Shown: positions 7,951-18,084, counted from the first letter of the stretch. The stretch: DNA of 60,050 bases from Ignavibacteria bacterium (GCA_947459425.1 CANHDJ010000002.1:1-60050), one strand, 5' to 3'. Made by a program: numbers and translations. The notes: generated from the sequence alone by a model not told the origin.

Positions 7951-9402
7951 ATGACCGAAACAGGCAAAAAATATAGCTTTTCCAAAGCAATTTTGTTATT
8001 TCTTGATGTGCTGACGGCGCTTTTGGCAGTACAAATTATTTTTGCCTTTCGTACTTCCGAGACGGTTATTGCCTTCTCGCGCAAGGCTGGTGCGCTCTAC
8101 AAGACGGAGGCGTTTATTTTTTACACGCTTGCAGCGCTATCGTTGCCACTATTTTTTCGACTCAATAATCTCTACAAATACCGCGTCATTGCTAACGCCA
8201 CCGACCAAATTCCGCAGGTTATAAAGTCCTATTTTACGCTCGGAATGGTTCTGTTGGTCTTGTTATTTTTCTTTCAAGACCGCGTATTGGCTACGTCGGC
8301 GCGTGGTTTTTGGTTGGGATTTGAGATTTTAGGCATCGTATTGGTGAGTATCGAACGCGCAATAGTGGCGCATTTTGTGCGGAAGCGGAAGTTTTTGCGA
8401 GATGAAATCGTTGCAAAAAAAGTGTTGATTTTGGGTGCCGGTCATGCTGGAGAAACCTTTGCGCTGCGTGTGCTGAACGATCCCGAACTTGGAATTGAGA
8501 CGGCATATTTTCTGGATGATGACGCAAAAAAAATCGGGAAATCGCTTTTGGGTTTTCCCATTTTAGGCACCTCCGACGATGTTCAAAGTTGCGCGATTGA
8601 TGTGGGAGCCGATGAAATCTATATTACCATTAATGCCATCACCCGTGAGCGCCTCTTGGAATTGATTGAACTATGTAAAAAAACGAAGTTGCCGATAAAG
8701 GTTTTTTCCCGGCATTTCCGTATCGTGCAAGGAGAAATGGAGGGGCGTATCATCTCCGGCGCACTGGAATTACCTTCGCAAATGACTATTCAGCCGGGGC
8801 TTGTCGCCAAGCGGGTTGTGGATATGATTGCCGGAACGGTGATTTTCCTTTTGGCGCTTATTCCGGGAATTATTATTGCGCTCGTGATTTGGCTGAGTTC
8901 GCGGGGTCCGATTTTTTATCTGTCCTACCGCATCGGCAAAGGCGGGCAGCCGTTCAAAATGTTCAAGTTTCGGACAATGTATTTGAACGACGAAACCGAA
9001 CACCGCGAAACAGCCGAACAGCGCTTAAAAGAAGGCGTTCATATGGGCAAGCCCGAAAATGACCCACGCATCACGCCGATTGGTCGGATTCTTCGCAAGT
9101 ACAGCATTGACGAATTTCCGCAGATTCTGAACGTCTTGCGTGGCGAAATGAGTCTTGTCGGACCGCGCCCTTGTTTGGATTATGAGATGCAGTATTTTGA
9201 AGATTGGCACAAACGTCGGTTTCTTGTTTTGCCGGGCTTAACGGGGCTGTGGCAGGTCACGGGGCGGCAAATAGATGGTCTGAGCCTCCACGATGCTATG
9301 ATTTTGGATGTTTTCTACGCGGAGAATTTTACGATATGGCTGGATATAAAAATTTTGCTCAAAACAATTCCGGTGGTGTTGTTTGGTAAAAGTAAGGTGT
9401 AG
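7951..9402 (+). CDS. Polyprenyl-phosphate sugar phosphotransferase initiating exopolysaccharide (WcaJ/WbaP type)
   Basis: 483 residues, the usual size. Four hydrophobic segments (about 11-150) are followed by a CoA_binding_3-like Rossmann domain ([18 protein letters not shown], about residues 156-235), a fifth membrane segment near 290-315, and the catalytic bacterial sugar transferase domain (about 284-480). Key blocks are seen: [44 protein letters not shown] followed by LVGPRP, and [13 protein letters not shown]. The enzyme moves a hexose-1-phosphate from a nucleotide sugar to undecaprenyl phosphate at the inner membrane, the first step of capsule, colanic-acid-like or O-antigen synthesis. 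It may be in one operon with the two upstream genes (68-base gap). No Wzx/Wzy genes follow, so the pathway is scattered. Confidence 0.9.
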   Translation: MTETGKKYSFSKAILLFLDVLTALLAVQIIFAFRTSETVIAFSRKAGALYKTEAFIFYTLAALSLPLFFRLNNLYKYRVIANATDQIPQVIKSYFTLGMVLLVLLFFFQDRVLATSARGFWLGFEILGIVLVSIERAIVAHFVRKRKFLRDEIVAKKVLILGAGHAGETFALRVLNDPELGIETAYFLDDDAKKIGKSLLGFPILGTSDDVQSCAIDVGADEIYITINAITRERLLELIELCKKTKLPIKVFSRHFRIVQGEMEGRIISGALELPSQMTIQPGLVAKRVVDMIAGTVIFLLALIPGIIIALVIWLSSRGPIFYLSYRIGKGGQPFKMFKFRTMYLNDETEHRETAEQRLKEGVHMGKPENDPRITPIGRILRKYSIDEFPQILNVLRGEMSLVGPRPCLDYEMQYFEDWHKRRFLVLPGLTGLWQVTGRQIDGLSLHDAMILDVFYAENFTIWLDIKILLKTIPVVLFGKSKV

Positions 9403-9416
9403 TGCGGTCTAAAAAA

Positions 9417-10163
9417 CTATCGTTGCAGAAAATCATCCAAGCGGCGTAAACTCAGGGTTGTGCCGTCAAATTCAGCGTAGGTGCGGTGACTGAGCCAATC
9501 GCCTGTATTGATGTACAAGCCGCTCCCCGTCTTGTGTTCAAAGCGTTTTTCGACGGGTTTATGAAGATGCCCCATCAGCACAAAATCGCATCCTTCCTTG
9601 ATTTTTTCCTCCGCAAATGCTTCCAAGCCATTGCGCTCATTCCCGAATTGCTTTTCGCTGGTATAGGCACGGCTTTTGCGCGAAGCACGGGCGGCAATAC
9701 CGACACCAACGTCGGGATGAAGCCACTTCCACGCCCAGAGCGCAAGCGGATGGCGCAAAATAGAGCGTAATATGAGATAGCCCGTGTCGTTGAATGCCTT
9801 TCCGTCGCCGTGAGCAAGGTAAAAGCGCTTGTTGTGGAGCGCGAGAGCGAGATCGCCTTTGTGAATGGTAATGCCCAATTCTTCTTCAAAAAATGTTTGA
9901 TGCCCAAAATCATGGTTTCCCATGAGATAATCCACCGCGATTCCGCTATCGGCATAGTCTGCCAGCGCCGCAAGAGTGCGCACGTGGTATTTGGGGACGA
10001 CGGTTTCATATTCAAACCAATAATCAAACAAGTCTCCCAAAACAAAAAGCCGCTCACAGTGCGGCTTTGCTAGAGATAAAAATTGCAGAAGGTCGCGCTC
10101 ACGCTGTTTGTCGGCGGTACGCTCACCAAGACCAAGATGCTGGTCGGAAATGAAATAGATCAT
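9417..10163 (-). CDS. lpxH: UDP-2,3-diacylglucosamine diphosphatase LpxH
   Basis: 248 residues from ATG 10163; the frame runs 20 codons further upstream but overlaps the terC-family gene, and MIYFISDQHLG is the proper family start. Calcineurin-type metallophosphatase motifs are complete: SDQHLG, LGDLFDYWFE, MGNHD, LAHGD and MGHLHKP. LpxH hydrolyses UDP-2,3-diacylglucosamine to lipid X in lipid A synthesis at the inner membrane face. The gene lies 14 bases after the TerC-family gene and is probably co-transcribed with it. It converges on the WcaJ-type gene with a 14-base gap and no obvious terminator. Confidence 0.87.
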   Translation of the reverse strand: MIYFISDQHLGLGERTADKQRERDLLQFLSLAKPHCERLFVLGDLFDYWFEYETVVPKYHVRTLAALADYADSGIAVDYLMGNHDFGHQTFFEEELGITIHKGDLALALHNKRFYLAHGDGKAFNDTGYLILRSILRHPLALWAWKWLHPDVGVGIAARASRKSRAYTSEKQFGNERNGLEAFAEEKIKEGCDFVLMGHLHKPVEKRFEHKTGSGLYINTGDWLSHRTYAEFDGTTLSLRRLDDFLQR

Positions 10164-10177
10164 TGCAGAACAGTTGT

Positions 10178-11122
10178 TTAGACGTTTTGTTCGGCTTCTT
10201 TCGATTCTTCCTTTTTGGGCCAAATGACCGAAGCAACAACCGATGCCACAAGGACAAATACGACAAAGCCGAGTGCTGCGCTCGTGGGAATTTTGTACAA
10301 ATCCACAACTAACATTTTCACACCGATAAAGGTGAGAATAATTGAAAGTCCGAATTTGAGATAGTGGAAAAGATTCATAATTCCGGCAAGCGCGAAATAC
10401 AGGGAACGCAAGCCAAGAATGGCAAAGATGTTCGACGTATAGACGATGAATGGGTCTTGCGTGACGGCAAAAACTGCCGGAATGGAATCCACCGCAAAGA
10501 GAATATCGGTTGCTTCGACAATGAGCAAAACGATAAAGAGTAGCGTGGCTTTGCGCACACCGTCGTTATCAATGATGAAAAAATTGCTGCCGTGATATTT
10601 GTCGCTGACGGGAAAGAAGCGGCGGAAGAGTTTGACAAGAATATTGTTTTCGGGATTGACCTCTTCGCCTTTGTCGAATGCCATGCGAATACCCGTGATG
10701 ACGAGAAAAACGCCGAAGAGATAGAGGACATAGTGGAATTGAGCAATCAGCACCGCCCCAACCCCAATAAATAAGGCTCGCATCACTAATGCCCCGACAA
10801 TGCCCCAAAAGAGGACTTTGTGCTGGTAATCGGCAGGAACTTTGAAATAGGAAAATACGAGGAGAAAGACAAAGAGATTGTCAACACTAAGCGATTCTTC
10901 CAAGAGGTATCCGGCGAGAAATTCCAGTCCCGCATCGTGTCCCATGACAAAGTACACCCCAATATTAAAGGCAAGTGCAAGGCTTATCCAAACGGCGCTC
11001 CACGAGAGCGCTTCGCGCATGGAAACGGTATGAGTTTTCCGATGAAAAACGCCGAGATCAAGCGCTAACATGAGAAAAATAAAAATGTGGAAGCCTATCC
11101 ACCAATATGTTTGTACGGGCAT
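10178..11122 (-). CDS. TerC/Alx-family integral membrane protein
   Basis: 314 residues with about nine hydrophobic segments. Conserved TerC features are present: HIFIFLMLALDLGVFHRK near the start, LEFLAGYLLEESLSVDNLFVFLL with membrane-embedded acidic residues (about 68-90), and VEATDILFAVDSIPAVFAVTQDPFIVYTSN (in parts, about residues 205-235). The family is linked to metal ion handling (Mn export by Alx, tellurite resistance) and to metalation of secreted enzymes. The N-terminal signature is of the YkoY/Alx kind. It precedes lpxH in the same direction. I looked for the Mn riboswitch often found before Alx genes and saw no clear match. Confidence 0.9.
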   Translation of the reverse strand: MPVQTYWWIGFHIFIFLMLALDLGVFHRKTHTVSMREALSWSAVWISLALAFNIGVYFVMGHDAGLEFLAGYLLEESLSVDNLFVFLLVFSYFKVPADYQHKVLFWGIVGALVMRALFIGVGAVLIAQFHYVLYLFGVFLVITGIRMAFDKGEEVNPENNILVKLFRRFFPVSDKYHGSNFFIIDNDGVRKATLLFIVLLIVEATDILFAVDSIPAVFAVTQDPFIVYTSNIFAILGLRSLYFALAGIMNLFHYLKFGLSIILTFIGVKMLVVDLYKIPTSAALGFVVFVLVASVVASVIWPKKEESKEAEQNV

Positions 11123-11426
11123 GGCTGTATCCTTCAGTAAAAAGCCGCTAAGAAAAACGCGGAGAACCGCACTGCCACAGAGTTTCGCGTGAGTTATTAT
11201 TCAGTCGTCATCAACGCACTAATGCTGAGAGAGGGCAAATTTCGTGCATTATGTTTCCAAATTATTCCGTAATTTAGTAAAAATCTGTTACCGTTCATGG
11301 AAAATCGCACAAGAACGGAAGAGATTTTGCAAGTTTAATGATATTTTTTTGTAAACGATAGTGATACAAGGTCATAATCGTTTGCATTTCCTTCTCTTTC
11401 ACTTTTTTCATCCTTACCACCATTTT
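11123..11426. other. Divergent intergenic region between TerC-family and hydroxylase genes
   Basis: About 300 A+T-rich bases separate two divergently read genes and must hold both promoters. I see no full TTTG-N19-TAnnTTTG match, no long inverted repeat and no ribosomal RNA-like or tRNA structure. A GTG codon at 11361 would extend the hydroxylase frame but is not favoured. Confidence 0.4.
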
Positions 11427-12122
11427 ATGGAAGCACATCGCATTCAAGCGCATGAACAAGCTACAAAAAAGGGACGCTTTGTCTCCAACAAAGACGAGAC
11501 TATTCCTCTTTTTCAGAATCCCGTTCTCGAATATTTTTCTCACATCCATCCCGTAACACCGCTTGTAACCTTCATTCCTGTCAGTGTTGCGACAGCATAT
11601 TTTTCCGTCTTGGCGCTAGGCGCACTTTGGACGCTAGGGCTGTTTGCCGCAGGTGTAGCTGTTTGGACGTTGACGGAGTATGTTCTGCACCGTTGGGTTT
11701 TTCATTATCATCCAAAATCAGAAATTGGGAAAGAAGTACATTTTCTCGTTCACGGTATTCACCACGACTACCCGCGTGATTCCACGCGCCTTGTCATGCC
11801 GCTACTCGTCAGTATTCCGCTTGCCTTGCTGTTCTATGGTGCTTTCTATGCCGTTTTGGGAACGTACACCAATGGTGTTTTTTGTGGCTTTATTGTTGGG
11901 TATATGCTCTATGATTCCATTCATTACGCCACACACCACTTACCAATGAAAAGCAAATTTGGTCGTTTTTTGAAAACCTACCATATGCGCCATCACTACC
12001 AAGATAGCGATACGGCATACGGGGTCAGTAACCCGCTTTGGGATTATGTTATCGGAACTGTACCTGAATACCTCAAAAATGATGCCAAAAGCTCAGAAAT
12101 CAATGAAAAAGAAAAAATTTAA
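11427..12122 (+). CDS. Fatty acid hydroxylase/sterol desaturase superfamily protein (Scs7-like)
   Basis: 231 residues from ATG 11427; a GTG start at 11361 would add 22 residues rich in His/Phe and looks like untranslated leader. Two pairs of membrane helices surround a di-iron histidine cluster: [28 protein letters not shown] and HMRHHYQD. The order and the [10 protein letters not shown] box match the fatty-acid 2-hydroxylase branch (yeast Scs7, human FA2H), which hydroxylates acyl chains of sphingolipids. Hydroxylation of membrane acyl chains or sphingolipids is thus likely; the substrate is inferred. The protein lacks the cytochrome b5 domain of fungal Scs7. nuoC follows after 32 bases. Confidence 0.85.
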   Translation: MEAHRIQAHEQATKKGRFVSNKDETIPLFQNPVLEYFSHIHPVTPLVTFIPVSVATAYFSVLALGALWTLGLFAAGVAVWTLTEYVLHRWVFHYHPKSEIGKEVHFLVHGIHHDYPRDSTRLVMPLLVSIPLALLFYGAFYAVLGTYTNGVFCGFIVGYMLYDSIHYATHHLPMKSKFGRFLKTYHMRHHYQDSDTAYGVSNPLWDYVIGTVPEYLKNDAKSSEINEKEKI

Positions 12123-12154
12123 TTTTTCTCACTCCCTCTATTTTTGGTCAAACT

Positions 12155-12676
12155 ATGGCACTAACAAAAGAGACGATTTTGCAAGTTCTCGCGCCGATTT
12201 GCGGCACGGTTGACGTGATTGAGCATCGTGACGAGACAACCTTTATGATTGACAAAGGCGACCTTCTTGAGGCGGTGCGCGAACTTCAACAAAATCCACG
12301 CACGGGGTTTGACCTTCTGATTGACATTACAGCGGTGGATTATTTCCGCCGTAAAAACCGTTTTGAAACCGTGTACATCCTTTTTTCTCTGGCAACGACC
12401 ACGCGGATTTGCCTCAAAGTGCGCTTGGATGAATACGACGATCCGCATTGCCCATCGGTGACAGGCATTTACGAAGCAGCAAATTGGTATGAGCGCGAAA
12501 CATTTGATATGTACGGCATTATTTTTGACGGTCATCCCGATTTGCGCCGTTTCTATATGCCGGAAGATTTTGTTGACCCCGACACTGCCGAGCCGCTGTA
12601 CCCGCTCCGCAAAGATTTTCCGCTTATGGGCATTCCCGGATCTTTGCCGATGCCGGAGAAGAATCCGCAGTATTAA
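12155..12676 (+). CDS. nuoC: NADH-quinone oxidoreductase subunit C (NuoC)
   Basis: 173 residues, full length for an unfused NuoC. The 30-kDa subunit signature is clear: [29 protein letters not shown] and [16 protein letters not shown] near the C-terminus. NuoC is part of the peripheral arm of complex I next to NuoD and NuoB. None of the other nuo genes is in the window, so this copy is detached from a complex I operon. It lies between a fatty acid hydroxylase and an HPPD gene, all in the same direction, with gaps of 32 and 84 bases. Confidence 0.93.
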   Translation: MALTKETILQVLAPICGTVDVIEHRDETTFMIDKGDLLEAVRELQQNPRTGFDLLIDITAVDYFRRKNRFETVYILFSLATTTRICLKVRLDEYDDPHCPSVTGIYEAANWYERETFDMYGIIFDGHPDLRRFYMPEDFVDPDTAEPLYPLRKDFPLMGIPGSLPMPEKNPQY

Positions 12677-12760
12677 ATCGCTTTAGGCAAATGCCTCTTC
12701 TTGATGGTATTTTTTATCCTTGCTCAATTTTTCATAAAACTCTTCATTTCAACGCCGTCA

Positions 12761-13897
12761 ATGGAATCCACCCAAACACTTGCACAATCGCCATCACAAG
12801 CACATCTTGTTGATTTTTTACCGCTCAATGGCACCGACTACCTTGAACTGTATGTCGGCAATGCCAAGCAAACAGCGTATTACTATCAAGCAGCCTTTGG
12901 CTTTGAATGTATCGCCTACGCAGGACCGGAAACGGGTGTTCGAGACCGTGTTTCCTACGTTCTGAAGCAAAACAAAGTGCGCTTGATTATCACCGGAGCA
13001 ACGCGCTCCGATTCGCCCATCGCCGAACACGTCCGCAAACATGGTGACGGCGTGAAAGTCATGGCACTGTGGGTGGACGATGCCGAAAAATCATTTTATG
13101 AAACCGTCAATCGTGGAGCTACACCTGCTGCGCCCCCCCGTACACTGACGGATGAACATGGTGAAGTCGTTGTCGCGTCAATTCACACCTACGGCGAGAC
13201 GCTCCACACCTTTGTTGAGCGGAAAAACTACAAAGGAACGTTTATGCCCGGTTACGAGCCGCGCCAGAGTTTCTTTCCTACGACACCCGTCGGACTCTTA
13301 CACGTTGACCATTGTGTTGGCAATGTGGAATTGGGCAAAATGGACGAGTGGGTGAAATTTTATGAAGATGCGATGGGGTTCAAACTCCTTATCACGTTTG
13401 ATGATAGCGATATTTCAACGGAATATTCGGCGCTAATGTCGAAAGTGGTGTCCAATGGCAATGGTTATGTCAAATTTCCCATCAATGAACCGGCAGAAGG
13501 CAAGCGTAAATCGCAGATTGACGAATATTTGGAGTTCTACGAAGGCGCTGGCGTTCAGCATATTGCTATTGAGACCAAAGACATTCTGCATACCGTCGGC
13601 GAACTTCGCAAACGCGGTGTGGAGTTTTTGACGGTGCCGGAGACCTACTACGAAGACCTGCTTGAGCGCGTGGGTGCGATTGAAGAGGATTTACAACCGC
13701 TCAAAGATTTGAATATTCTTGTTGACCGCGATGAAGAAGGCTATTTACTACAAATCTTCACAAAACCTGTTCAAGACCGTCCGACGATGTTTTTTGAGAT
13801 TATCCAACGCAAAGGCGCAAAATCCTTTGGCAAAGGGAATTTCAAAGCGCTCTTTGAGGCGATTGAGCGCGAACAGGCGCGGCGGGGAAATTTATAG
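12761..13897 (+). CDS. hppD: 4-hydroxyphenylpyruvate dioxygenase
   Basis: 378 residues from ATG 12761, giving the family's usual length; the frame opens 20 hydrophobic codons earlier with TTG/ATG, which is not favoured. Two vicinal-oxygen-chelate halves are seen. The Fe(II) ligands expected for HPPD are present: His184 (HVDHCVGN), His267 (GVQHIAIETKD) and Glu346 (MFFEIIQRKG). The enzyme converts 4-hydroxyphenylpyruvate to homogentisate in tyrosine breakdown; a 4-hydroxymandelate synthase is less likely given the C-terminal FFEIIQRKG followed by FGKGNFKALFEAIE. No homogentisate dioxygenase is adjacent. The convergent purC gene follows after a structured repeat. Confidence 0.92.
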   Translation: MESTQTLAQSPSQAHLVDFLPLNGTDYLELYVGNAKQTAYYYQAAFGFECIAYAGPETGVRDRVSYVLKQNKVRLIITGATRSDSPIAEHVRKHGDGVKVMALWVDDAEKSFYETVNRGATPAAPPRTLTDEHGEVVVASIHTYGETLHTFVERKNYKGTFMPGYEPRQSFFPTTPVGLLHVDHCVGNVELGKMDEWVKFYEDAMGFKLLITFDDSDISTEYSALMSKVVSNGNGYVKFPINEPAEGKRKSQIDEYLEFYEGAGVQHIAIETKDILHTVGELRKRGVEFLTVPETYYEDLLERVGAIEEDLQPLKDLNILVDRDEEGYLLQIFTKPVQDRPTMFFEIIQRKGAKSFGKGNFKALFEAIEREQARRGNL

Positions 13898-13928
13898 CGG
13901 AATCGTATTACCATCGTAGCCGCCAGTT

Positions 13929-14034
13929 TCGAGGGTCTCGCTTCCTAGCGAGGCTCTCGGTACAGCGCTTGGTGCGGTGCAGCACAAAACCGCTCTTCAG
14001 AAACGAGAGCCTGCCTAAGAAGGCAGACCCTCGA
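13929..14034. repeat. 106-bp nested inverted-repeat element with cruciform/cloverleaf potential
   Basis: Four nested pairings fill the gap between hppD and purC: an outer perfect 10-bp stem (13929-13938 with 14025-14034); a left side hairpin CGCT-TCCT-AGCG (13939-13950); a second perfect 9-bp stem (13951-13959 with 14004-14012); a right side hairpin GCCT-AAGA-AGGC (14013-14024); and a 44-base central loop. The symmetry is too regular for chance. It lacks a T-run, so it is not a normal terminator. It resembles REP/MITE-like intergenic elements, but no family is identified. Confidence 0.65.
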
Positions 14035-14056
14035 CCATGACCAAATCATCAGTGGT

Positions 14057-14926
14057 TTATTTCGTCAAGCGTTCCAGCGCTTCTTGATACTTCGCAGCAG
14101 TCTTTTCGACAATCGCTTGTGGCAAGGTTGGTGGCGGATACTGCTTGTTCCAGTCTAACGTTTCGAGATAGTCCCGTAGCACTTGTTTATCGAAGTTCAT
14201 TTGCGGTTTGCCTGGCTGCCACTCTTCTTTGAGCCAAAAGCGTGAAGAATCAGGCGTAAGTGCTTCGTCAATTAAAATAATTTCTCCTGTGCTGTCAACC
14301 CCAAACTCAAATTTCGTATCCGCCAGAATAATCCCTCGCTTTGCCGCAAAATCTGCCGCGAATTGATAAAGCCGTAGGCTCAAATCCCTCACCAATGCTG
14401 CTGTTTCTCGCCCAACGATGAGCGCCGCTTCTTCAAAAGAAATATTTTCATCATGCCCAGTTTCAGCCTTCGTCGCAGGCGTGAAAATCGGCTCAGGGAG
14501 TTGCGACGATTCTTCTAAGCCGCTTGGGAGCTTGATTCCGCAGACCGTCTCCGATGCTTGATATTCTTTCCAGCCCGACCCCGCCAAATACCCTCGCACG
14601 ACACATTCAATCGCCAATGGTGCCGTTTTTTCGACGAGCATCGAACGTCCACGCAATTCATCAGCGTATTGATGACACTCTGGCGGATACTCGTCCAGAT
14701 TGGCAGTGATGAAATGATTGCGCACTATCGGGCGCGTCTGTGCGAACCAGAAGAGGGAAATACTCGTCAGCAGTGCGCCTTTTTGCGGGACAGGTTCCGC
14801 CATCACGACATCGAAGGCAGAAATACGGTCGCTGGCAACCATCAGCAACTTCGTACCGAGGTCGTACACATCGCGTACTTTGCCGCGTCGGAAAAGGTGG
14901 AGGTCGGGGAAATGAGATTCAATCAT
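14057..14926 (-). CDS. purC: Phosphoribosylaminoimidazole-succinocarboxamide synthase (SAICAR synthetase)
   Basis: 289 residues, of the longer yeast-like PurC type. Signature blocks: [12 protein letters not shown] (about 13-24), [30 protein letters not shown] (about 106-121), [21 protein letters not shown] and [14 protein letters not shown]. It catalyses ATP-dependent joining of aspartate to CAIR in de novo purine synthesis. It reads leftward with the M24 peptidase gene 27 bases upstream, and purE lies about 2.3 kb away in the same direction. The chosen ATG gives the standard N-terminus. Confidence 0.95.
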   Translation of the reverse strand: MIESHFPDLHLFRRGKVRDVYDLGTKLLMVASDRISAFDVVMAEPVPQKGALLTSISLFWFAQTRPIVRNHFITANLDEYPPECHQYADELRGRSMLVEKTAPLAIECVVRGYLAGSGWKEYQASETVCGIKLPSGLEESSQLPEPIFTPATKAETGHDENISFEEAALIVGRETAALVRDLSLRLYQFAADFAAKRGIILADTKFEFGVDSTGEIILIDEALTPDSSRFWLKEEWQPGKPQMNFDKQVLRDYLETLDWNKQYPPPTLPQAIVEKTAAKYQEALERLTK

Positions 14927-14953
14927 GGTGTGTGAAAATATGAGGAATAAGCG

Positions 14954-16168
14954 TTACGCTTCAATAAGTGCCAATACATCCAGATTCGGTGCGAGAAGCG
15001 GCAGCATTTCGCGCTGCGCCGAACCGCCGGAAACAATGATTTCGCCCGCTTCGGAAATAACAACATCAATTTCTGTTCGTAGTCCAATTTCGCCCGGAAT
15101 ATAAATACCCGGTTCAATAGAAAACGAAGTCATTGGGATAAGTGGGCGAATGTCCTGCGTCTCGAAATTATCAATGTTTGCGCCCGAACCGTGCGTATCG
15201 GTCGTGATACTATGCCCGGTGCGATGGATAAAATACTGCCCAAATCCGGCATCATCAACAACCTTTCTGCAAGCATCGTCAACGTCGCAACCGCGCACGG
15301 TCTTGTGGGGGAAAGTATCGTACAGCAATTTGAGTGCGGCATCTCGTCCGGCGGCAATGGTGTTGAAAAGCATTGCAGGGCGCTCCGGGACTTGCTCGCC
15401 GAGAAAAGACATCCACGTAATATCCGAATAAACAGAGTTAGGCGTTTTTTGCTTTGCCCACATATCCAGAAGCAGTACATCCCCACGCTGAAGGGTTGCG
15501 CTTTTCTCGGCAGTCGGCTGATAATGCGGGTTGGCAGAATTTGCATTGACCGAAACACTAGGCAAGGAGTAGCTTGTGAGATTGTTTTCCTCGAAAAACC
15601 GCCCCACTTCCTGCTGCACATCAAACTCCGTGATAGACGTTCCTGCCAGCATATTTTCCCGCACAAAGCTCAAAGCCCGCATCATGGCTGTTCGGAGTAG
15701 CTTTGCCGTTGTTTTATTTTCCTCGAACTGCTCTCGCGTCCAGACGGCGGAATATTGTTGGACAATTTCTGCGGAGGAATGCAGGTCGTAGCCCAAAGAC
15801 CGCAGCCATTCGACGGTTCCGCCGTCCACCCACGAAACAACAGGAATCGCGTTATTCGGCGAATATTCCAAGGCGATACGCTTTTTACCTTGCAAAGCGC
15901 TCTGGATGGCGCTTTCCCAGTCATGGCGCGTCGCATAGCGGATTTCCCGCGCCGCAACCGTGCCAAGCGTGTGAACTTCAATGCCATTAACAATTTTTAT
16001 TACCTCTCCATCGGCAGGAATAATGACCGCCCAACGGCGCGAACAGTGCGTTTCCGGAGGTATTGCCAGCGTTTGCCATGCGATCGGGTTGCTATGGCGA
16101 AAATCATAGAGCAGCCAAGCGTCTATGCCGCTTTTGCGGAGAATTGTTTGAATATGGGAAAGATTCAT
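14954..16168 (-). CDS. M24-family metallopeptidase (Xaa-Pro aminopeptidase-like)
   Basis: 404 residues: an N-terminal creatinase-like domain (about 1-160) and a pita-bread catalytic domain. The five metal ligands are visible in order: Asp in DVLLLDMW, Asp in YSDITWM, His in HRTGHSI, Glu in SIEPGIYIPG and Glu in LRTEIDVVI. It should remove N-terminal residues before proline or cleave Xaa-Pro dipeptides in the cytoplasm. No signal peptide is present. The gene sits between purC and a TPR-protein gene. Confidence 0.88.
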   Translation of the reverse strand: MNLSHIQTILRKSGIDAWLLYDFRHSNPIAWQTLAIPPETHCSRRWAVIIPADGEVIKIVNGIEVHTLGTVAAREIRYATRHDWESAIQSALQGKKRIALEYSPNNAIPVVSWVDGGTVEWLRSLGYDLHSSAEIVQQYSAVWTREQFEENKTTAKLLRTAMMRALSFVRENMLAGTSITEFDVQQEVGRFFEENNLTSYSLPSVSVNANSANPHYQPTAEKSATLQRGDVLLLDMWAKQKTPNSVYSDITWMSFLGEQVPERPAMLFNTIAAGRDAALKLLYDTFPHKTVRGCDVDDACRKVVDDAGFGQYFIHRTGHSITTDTHGSGANIDNFETQDIRPLIPMTSFSIEPGIYIPGEIGLRTEIDVVISEAGEIIVSGGSAQREMLPLLAPNLDVLALIEA

Positions 16169-16244
16169 CGGAACATCATTGAGGGATGGAATGACAAATA
16201 GTGAGATTTATTTAACGGAGGCGAGAAAAGATGAGGTCTGTGGG

Positions 16245-17036
16245 TCATTTGCAGAAAGACGCAAGCATGGACAATGCCTCCAGAGCGCCCGTATCGGCAG
16301 CCGTTTTGAGGTCTTGACAAGCGCTGGGGTCTTGAAGCGCAATTTTTACTCGTGCGCGGTGGATAAGCGCTTGTATTGCCTTGGGTTCGAGTTGCAGGGT
16401 CATCGTAAAATCTACGATTGCTCCTACTAAATCTCCCATCTGCGCCCTTGCCTGACCGCGCATAAAAAAGTACATCGCATTAGCGCGGCTAACGCGCAGT
16501 GCCTCGCTATAATCATTTTTTGCGCCTTCGTAATCATTCAGTTGCAATTTTGCCATTCCGCGTAGCGACAGCGCTTCATCATCTTGGGGGTCAAGTTGCA
16601 GAGCGCTTGTGCAGTCGTGTGTTGCGCCCTCGTATTGCTTGAGCGAAAATTTTGCATACGCACGGTACAAATAGGCGAGGGCGGCATTGCTATCGTTTAC
16701 GCTGAATCGTAGCACTTCGCTACAATCCTGTACCGTTCCTGTATAGTCTTTCAGTTGTAATTTTGCATATCCCCGATACCGATACACCTGCGCACTTGCC
16801 AGAGAGCGCTTGAGCGCAGCATCAAAATCGCGCACTGCCCCCAAAAAATCGCCATTGTCGGTCTTGGCAAGCCCGCTTTGGATATACTGCTCGGTTTGGG
16901 TCGTGGTATTAATTGCTGTTTGAGCAGAGACCGTTGCTCCTGCAAAAAGAAATAACAAGAAAACAAGCCATGTTTGACCTCGCCCATTTTTCCGATAGGT
17001 TGTGATGTCGCTATTTTTTGTGTTCCTGAAAACCAT
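16245..17036 (-). CDS. Exported tetratricopeptide-repeat protein
   Basis: About 263 residues from ATG 17036; an ATG at 17075 would add 13 residues, and the choice is uncertain. A basic N-region and hydrophobic segment (WLVFLLFLFAGATVSAQ) form a signal peptide. At least five TPR motifs follow (for example AYAKFSLKQYEGATHDCTSALQLDP in parts, AMAKLQLNDYEGA and GQARAQMGDLVGAI), each of about 34 residues. TPR proteins hold other proteins together, so a periplasmic scaffold is likely. The role is unknown. It is read in the same direction as purE upstream and the M24 peptidase gene downstream. Confidence 0.8.
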   Translation of the reverse strand: MVFRNTKNSDITTYRKNGRGQTWLVFLLFLFAGATVSAQTAINTTTQTEQYIQSGLAKTDNGDFLGAVRDFDAALKRSLASAQVYRYRGYAKLQLKDYTGTVQDCSEVLRFSVNDSNAALAYLYRAYAKFSLKQYEGATHDCTSALQLDPQDDEALSLRGMAKLQLNDYEGAKNDYSEALRVSRANAMYFFMRGQARAQMGDLVGAIVDFTMTLQLEPKAIQALIHRARVKIALQDPSACQDLKTAADTGALEALSMLASFCK

Positions 17037-17219
17037 GATGAATTGGGGTAGTATGGTAAGGGCGAGGTCAGACAATTTCTGCTACAAAACAACAAACAAA
17101 ACTCTAATTGTCAAAGAAGTATTTCTGCGTATGTCGAAGCCACATCGGGCGGGCTGAGGAGTTACCATGTGGCGAGTTGCATGAGAGGAGTCGTGCGTAG
17201 CAGGAGAAGCAGCGCCATT

Positions 17220-17789
17220 TTATGCCGTCAACACCGTTGCCAGCCCATGATTTTTCTGCCGCGACTCATCTGCCATGCGCTCTTTATAGTGGATGACCTT
17301 TGCTTGCAAGTGTTCGTCGTGTGCGGCGAGCATCTGGACGGCGAGTAAGCCCGCGTTTTTTCCAGCGCCGATAGCAACCGTTGCGACAGGTACTCCAGCA
17401 GGCATTTGGACGATAGAAAGGAGAGAATCAATGCCGGAGAGCGCTTTTGAGAGAATTGGCACGCCAATAACGGGCAGAGGCGAGTACGCCGCAACCATAC
17501 CCGGCAAATGTGCTGCTCCCCCTGCTCCGGCGACGATAACTCGCAAGCCGCGTGTGTGAGCGGTGGAAGCGTATTCCGCCATGTCGGCAGGGGTGCGATG
17601 TGCTGAGATAACTCGTATCTCGAAGGGAATGGAAAATTCGATGCAAACGTGCGCCGCTTCTTGCATGGTGGGCAAATCAGAATCGCTGCCCATGATAATT
17701 CCCACAAGGGGTGTTTGCGAAGTGTGGTCTTGCGGTTCGGCAACTTGAATGGCAAGAGAGTGAGGAACAATCTGGGATTTCTGGCTCAT
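17220..17789 (-). CDS. purE: N5-carboxyaminoimidazole ribonucleotide mutase (PurE)
   Basis: 189 residues from ATG 17789; the open frame continues upstream through the tRNA-Gly gene, so the longer start is rejected. After a 28-residue extension comes the class I PurE core: [45 protein letters not shown] and PVIGVP. The enzyme rearranges N5-CAIR to CAIR, the step before PurC in purine synthesis. No adjacent purK is present. The tRNA-Gly gene lies 125 bases upstream on the same strand. Confidence 0.94.
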   Translation of the reverse strand: MSQKSQIVPHSLAIQVAEPQDHTSQTPLVGIIMGSDSDLPTMQEAAHVCIEFSIPFEIRVISAHRTPADMAEYASTAHTRGLRVIVAGAGGAAHLPGMVAAYSPLPVIGVPILSKALSGIDSLLSIVQMPAGVPVATVAIGAGKNAGLLAVQMLAAHDEHLQAKVIHYKERMADESRQKNHGLATVLTA

Positions 17790-17914
17790 AGCGTAAGAAT
17801 ATTTCGACAAGATTGAGGTTCCGTACAGACAAAAAACAAAAATGCCTCGCCACCGGGGGGATTTGATGACAAGGCATGCAGCATAAAGAGGATTTCGGTT
17901 GTAAGAAACCGAAG

Positions 17915-17987
<73 letters not shown>

Positions 17988-18084
17988 TTATGTTTTCAAT
18001 GAACAGGGCAAATTGCTATTGCATACCTAATGCCCGTACTCATTTTAAGTGAGTCCAAAATTACATCAAGAATATCTTCCATGC

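Noticed and set aside
9403-9416. Terminator between convergent WcaJ-type and lpxH genes
   Set aside because: The gap is only 14 bases and no hairpin is visible.
11123-11300. Mn-sensing yybP-ykoY riboswitch before the TerC-family gene
   Set aside because: Such riboswitches often precede Alx/TerC genes, but the conserved core sequences were not found on the minus strand here.
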